Below, piece after piece: positions 61,601-64,000 of a stretch of DNA of 64,000 bases (positions are counted from its first letter, which is position 1; each line of letters begins with the position of its first letter). Below the pieces are notes generated by a model, which saw only the letters and a list, made by a program, of their open reading frames with translations, was not told the origin of the DNA and did not search any database. This DNA is from Manis javanica (lineage: Eukaryota > Chordata > Mammalia > Pholidota > Manidae), in NCBI RefSeq assembly GCF_040802235.1, contig NC_133166.1, forward strand, positions 7,440,001 to 7,504,000. Reading direction: 5' to 3'. The position numbers were made by a program, and so were the translations under genes.

Positions 61601-63053
61601 TATACAAGACACTTGTGGATTTAAGGAGGTAAGTGGACATGTAGTGTTTAGTACTTGCGGTTCTCATGCAAATACAACTTTCAGTTTTGGTTGTCTTACA
61701 TTTCTTAGGGTTGGTCTTGCTGTAAGAGAAGAACAACGGATTTTTCTGATTTTTTAAGCATTGCAGTAAGTGCCGATTTTTTTTCTAGATTATCTCCTGA
61801 AAAGTATGTATTATACTGATGAGGAAACTGAGGTTCAAAGAGATTAACTTGCTCAAGGTCACTTACCTAGTAAGTAGGAGACCTGAGACTCAGCTTGAGG
61901 CCCTGTTATGTAAATAGTTTGGTGAATCATCTTTGTGAGATCTCCAGAATTTGTTTTCTGTATACAAGAAGTCTGTGCTATACATTTATTGAACAAGTAG
62001 ATTTGAGGAGCCTGATGCTGGACATCTATTGCCCAGTTTCTGTTAACTTGTAGATAGTACCTTTCTTTTAAAATAGAGCTCACTTCCCTTCTACATCCTT
62101 TAACATAAGGAATTTATCTGCTTTAGAGATTAAAGTTTTAAGATATTAATTGCCCACTTGTAAATTTACATTTGTTCTTGATGTTCGTATTAGTAGTTTT
62201 AAAAGTACATCAAGAAGAAGAGAGTGATAGGCAACAGCTTAAAGCATTTTCAGACAGAAATAGTACATTTTTATCAAATCTAAGATACTCTTAAAATGCA
62301 CTATTTTGTGTACCCTTCACAAAGAAAACTAAAGCAGTTAATTAAATGACGATCCATTGGTCGAGGTAGCTGGCATTTATTGGATATTTACCACCTGCCA
62401 GATGTATCAAGTATTCTATTTAGTCTTCAAAAAAAATATCTGAAGTAGCATTACCTTTATTTTGCTGATGAGGAAACTGAGGTTCAAAGGGATTAACTTG
62501 CTCAAGGTCATATACCTAGTAAGTAGGAGACCTGAGACTCAACTTGAGGCCCTGTTACATAAATTGTTTGGTGAATTATCTTTGTGAGATCTCCAGAATT
62601 TGTTTTCTGTACACAAGAAGTTTGTGCTATACATTTATTGAACAAGTAGATGTTTATGAGGGGTAATTCAAAAACTTATTTTAAATGGGATAATTCAAAA
62701 ACTTATTTTAAATGCATAGTTCAGATGTTAGAACTCATTTGTAAATATAGCAAATTTGAAATCCTATTTTTTGTTTCTTAATGTGATAGAAATATAGAAA
62801 CATACAATAGAATTTATTAATAAATGATAAATAATATGTCATGGCATGTGAAATAGATGATTGGATAACTCTTAGTGAATACCTCCCATTAACAGGGCTG
62901 TACAAAAGGTCGGCATAATAGTGAGAAGCCACCCGAGCCAGTCAAACCTGAAGTGAAGACTACTGAGAAGAAAGAACTTTCTGAATTGAAACCCAAATTT
63001 CAGGAGCACATCATTCAAGCCCCTAAACCAGTAGAAGCAATAAAAAGACCAAG
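55575..63053 (+). CDS. CHORDC1: CHORDC1 (CHP-1/morgana), exons 1-4 of a longer gene
   Basis: CHORDC1 is a cytoplasmic HSP90-binding co-chaperone with two CHORD zinc domains and a C-terminal CS domain; family work links it to ROCK regulation and centrosome control. Four coding exons (64, 50, 57 and 158 nt) join in frame and give 109 complete residues of a protein of about 330. They begin [20 protein letters not shown] and hold the complete first CHORD. Its zinc ligands are visible: C5, C10, C24, H27, C42, C43, C59 and H64. A Lys/Glu/Pro-rich linker follows ([20 protein letters not shown] to [11 protein letters not shown]). The start is the only Met with this N-terminus and sits in a CpG island. 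The second CHORD and the CS domain lie beyond 64000. No lesion was seen, so it looks functional. Confidence 0.97.
55639..58938 (+). other. CHORDC1 intron 1 with MIR fragments
   Basis: The 3.3-kb intron begins in the CpG island. MIR pieces in antisense are visible at about 56385-56520 (AGCATTTATTGTGTG...) and 57450-57550 (TTTGAACCAGGGTCAGACCC; CTCTTAACCACTACCGTG). No other gene seen. Confidence 0.75.
58939..58988 (+). CDS. CHORDC1: CHORDC1 exon 2
   Basis: Acceptor AG at 58937-58938 and donor GTAGGA at 58989. It completes Asp22 and encodes [16 protein letters not shown]. Too short to show as a separate open frame. Confidence 0.96.
58989..61708 (+). other. CHORDC1 intron 2
   Basis: The 2.7-kb intron holds a polypyrimidine low-complexity tract at about 59950-60008 and an 84-bp tandem duplication at 60668-60833. 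No gene inside. Confidence 0.8.
60668..60833 (+). repeat. 84-bp tandem duplication in intron 2
   Basis: Two adjacent copies begin ATTTAGACATTAAAGATG at 60668 and 60752 and run to CCATGCTA. They differ at a few positions. Confidence 0.92.
61709..61765 (+). CDS. CHORDC1: CHORDC1 exon 3
   Basis: Acceptor AG at 61707-61708 and donor GTAAGT at 61766. It encodes [19 protein letters not shown], including the adjacent cysteine pair. Confidence 0.96.
61817..62002 (-). repeat. Intronic duplication, copy 1 (with MIR core)
   Basis: The segment starts CTGATGAGGAAACTGAGG (MIR in antisense) and continues beyond the MIR to GAACAAGTAGAT. Copy 2 at 62464-62651 is about nine-tenths identical across the MIR and the non-MIR part, so the DNA was duplicated after MIR insertion. 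Confidence 0.9.
62464..62651 (-). repeat. Intronic duplication, copy 2 (with longer MIR)
   Basis: It matches 61817-62002. Upstream of it the MIR continues (about 62365-62463, GGCATTTATTGGATATTTAC), which copy 1 lacks, so this is probably the original locus and copy 1 the derived one. Confidence 0.88.
62664..62714 (+). repeat. 27-bp tandem duplication
   Basis: TAATTCAAAAACTTATTTTA occurs at 62664 and again at 62691, each followed by AATG. Confidence 0.92.
62896..63053 (+). CDS. CHORDC1: CHORDC1 exon 4
   Basis: Acceptor AG at 62894-62895 and donor GTACCC at 63054. It starts GCTKGRHN, the end of CHORD-1, and covers the charged linker. It ends in phase 2 and needs one base from the next exon. 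Confidence 0.96.
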
Positions 63054-64000
63054 GTACCCTTTATACAGTTGCATATTTTTGTCACGCTTGAGTAACAGCA
63101 TTTGTTCTTGGTATTCAGTTTTATGATTTTGGGTAATACCATTTGTAACTACTGTGTAGGTCATTAACTTGTGAACCATTTGGTTTTCTCTTAGATATAC
63201 CTTTCCTTTTTATTCTCCCTCACCTTGAGGGCATGTGCACAGTAAAACTGGATTGCCGATTTGCTCCCTGTGCCATCATAATTGTGTCGGCAGCAGAGCT
63301 GTGCATCGTTCCTGTGCATCTTTCTCGTGCCTTGGCCTCTATCTTCTCACTGTGGCTCAGTGAATTTCTCTAATAAAGGAATTGCCCTTGTCAGGGAGTC
63401 AGTTTGAGTTGAAAGGGAACTTAAAAGACCTTCCTTTTTGTTCTACTGTTTCTAGAATATCTTATAGGACATTCTTGACAGAAGATTATTTAGTTTTCTT
63501 CCAAATATTCTAGTGAAGAATTTACTTTTATTTCAAAGCAGTCCTATATTTTTTTCCTCTTGTATTGAACCAATTTCTGTCTTTTCCTTCTGCCCGTATT
63601 TTGTCACTTAGAAAAAGTACTCATCTTTTACTTTCAGATGCTTGAAAACTGTTAATCTTGTTACTGCTGATAAATGCTTAAATGTATTTGATTTAGATGG
63701 CAGATCTGTTAAAGTACTTTCCAAATACCTTTGGTTCATTTTACAGAATTATGCAGATTCTTCACATTTACTTTCTGTTCTGCTAAACTATTTTACATTC
63801 CCACACATACATGCTGGGTACCACTCTTAATAGCAGGTCTTCATGTTGCATTTGAGTATTGAATTGTTTTAGAACCAAAATACAGGACTTAAAAACAGAT
63901 GATTTTCGGACTCAAATATGGCCCAAATTGATATTTTAATTCACAATGTGGACTAATGGTTTTCTCAATTTTGTCTTTATTGATCTTAAATAAATTTATG
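63054..64000 (+). other. CHORDC1 intron 4, partial
   Basis: It begins at the donor 63054 and runs off the window. Nothing else was recognised; the 62-codon ORF at 63642-63830 has no visible homology. Confidence 0.8.

Larger units (their letters stand above)
61766..62895 (+). other. CHORDC1 intron 3 with local duplications
   Basis: The 1.13-kb intron contains two copies of a 186-188-bp segment that includes an antisense MIR core, and a 27-bp tandem repeat. Confidence 0.85.

Overview
This 64-kb window is nuclear DNA from a placental mammal. It holds one recognisable host gene, the 5' part of CHORDC1 on the + strand from about 55.4 kb. Everything upstream is AT-rich, gene-poor sequence full of retrotransposons. 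The repeats fit this picture: ancient MIR, LINE-2 and L1M relics shared by mammals, plus several younger L1s. I saw no Alu, B1/B2, Can-SINE or ruminant-type SINE. That, together with an ERV-derived sequence I associate from memory with pangolin (Manis) assemblies, makes a pangolin my best guess. I hold this with only moderate confidence and ran no search.

Layout. Bases 1-2134 are the 5' part of an L1 on the minus strand (copy A: start of ORF2, ORF1, 5' UTR). It sits inside a much older minus-strand L1 (2135-7237), which also carries two other retrotransposed inserts with target-site duplications (TSDs). Bases 7.2-27 kb hold a probable solo LTR, long degraded LINE-2 tracts, MIRs, L1M fragments and a (TG)n(GA)n block. 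Bases 27084-35300 are the most unusual object: an almost full-length minus-strand L1 (copy B, ORF1 intact, ORF2 broken) whose 3' UTR runs into about 1.8 kb of endogenous-retrovirus sequence (env transmembrane region plus LTR up to its poly(A) site). One poly(A) tract and one pair of TSDs flank the whole 8.2-kb composite. Bases 35.3-43.3 kb hold a pogo/CENP-B-type transposase fragment, microsatellites, MIRs and an L1M. Bases 43358-45847 are a TSD-flanked, internally deleted L1 (copy C). Bases 45.8-54.9 kb hold old repeats and sequence without recognisable genes.

CHORDC1. A CpG island (about 55170-55960) contains five uninterrupted alternating heat-shock pentamers 133 bp upstream of the ATG. 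Coding exons lie at 55575-55638, 58939-58988, 61709-61765 and 62896-63053, all with GT/AG borders and compatible phases. They encode the N-terminal CHORD zinc-binding domain and the start of the linker; the rest of the gene lies beyond the window. The gene encodes an HSP90-associated co-chaperone, so a strong heat-shock element in its promoter fits its role.

The L1 copies show a family remodelling itself: tandem 5' UTR units (three in B, one in C, a collapsed one in A), an ORF1 coiled-coil duplication in A, two inter-ORF spacer forms, and two 3'-end architectures (plain L1 tail in C, ERV-derived tail in B). A free copy of the ERV tail with its own TSD at 3285-3582 suggests the tail has itself been copied by L1 machinery.
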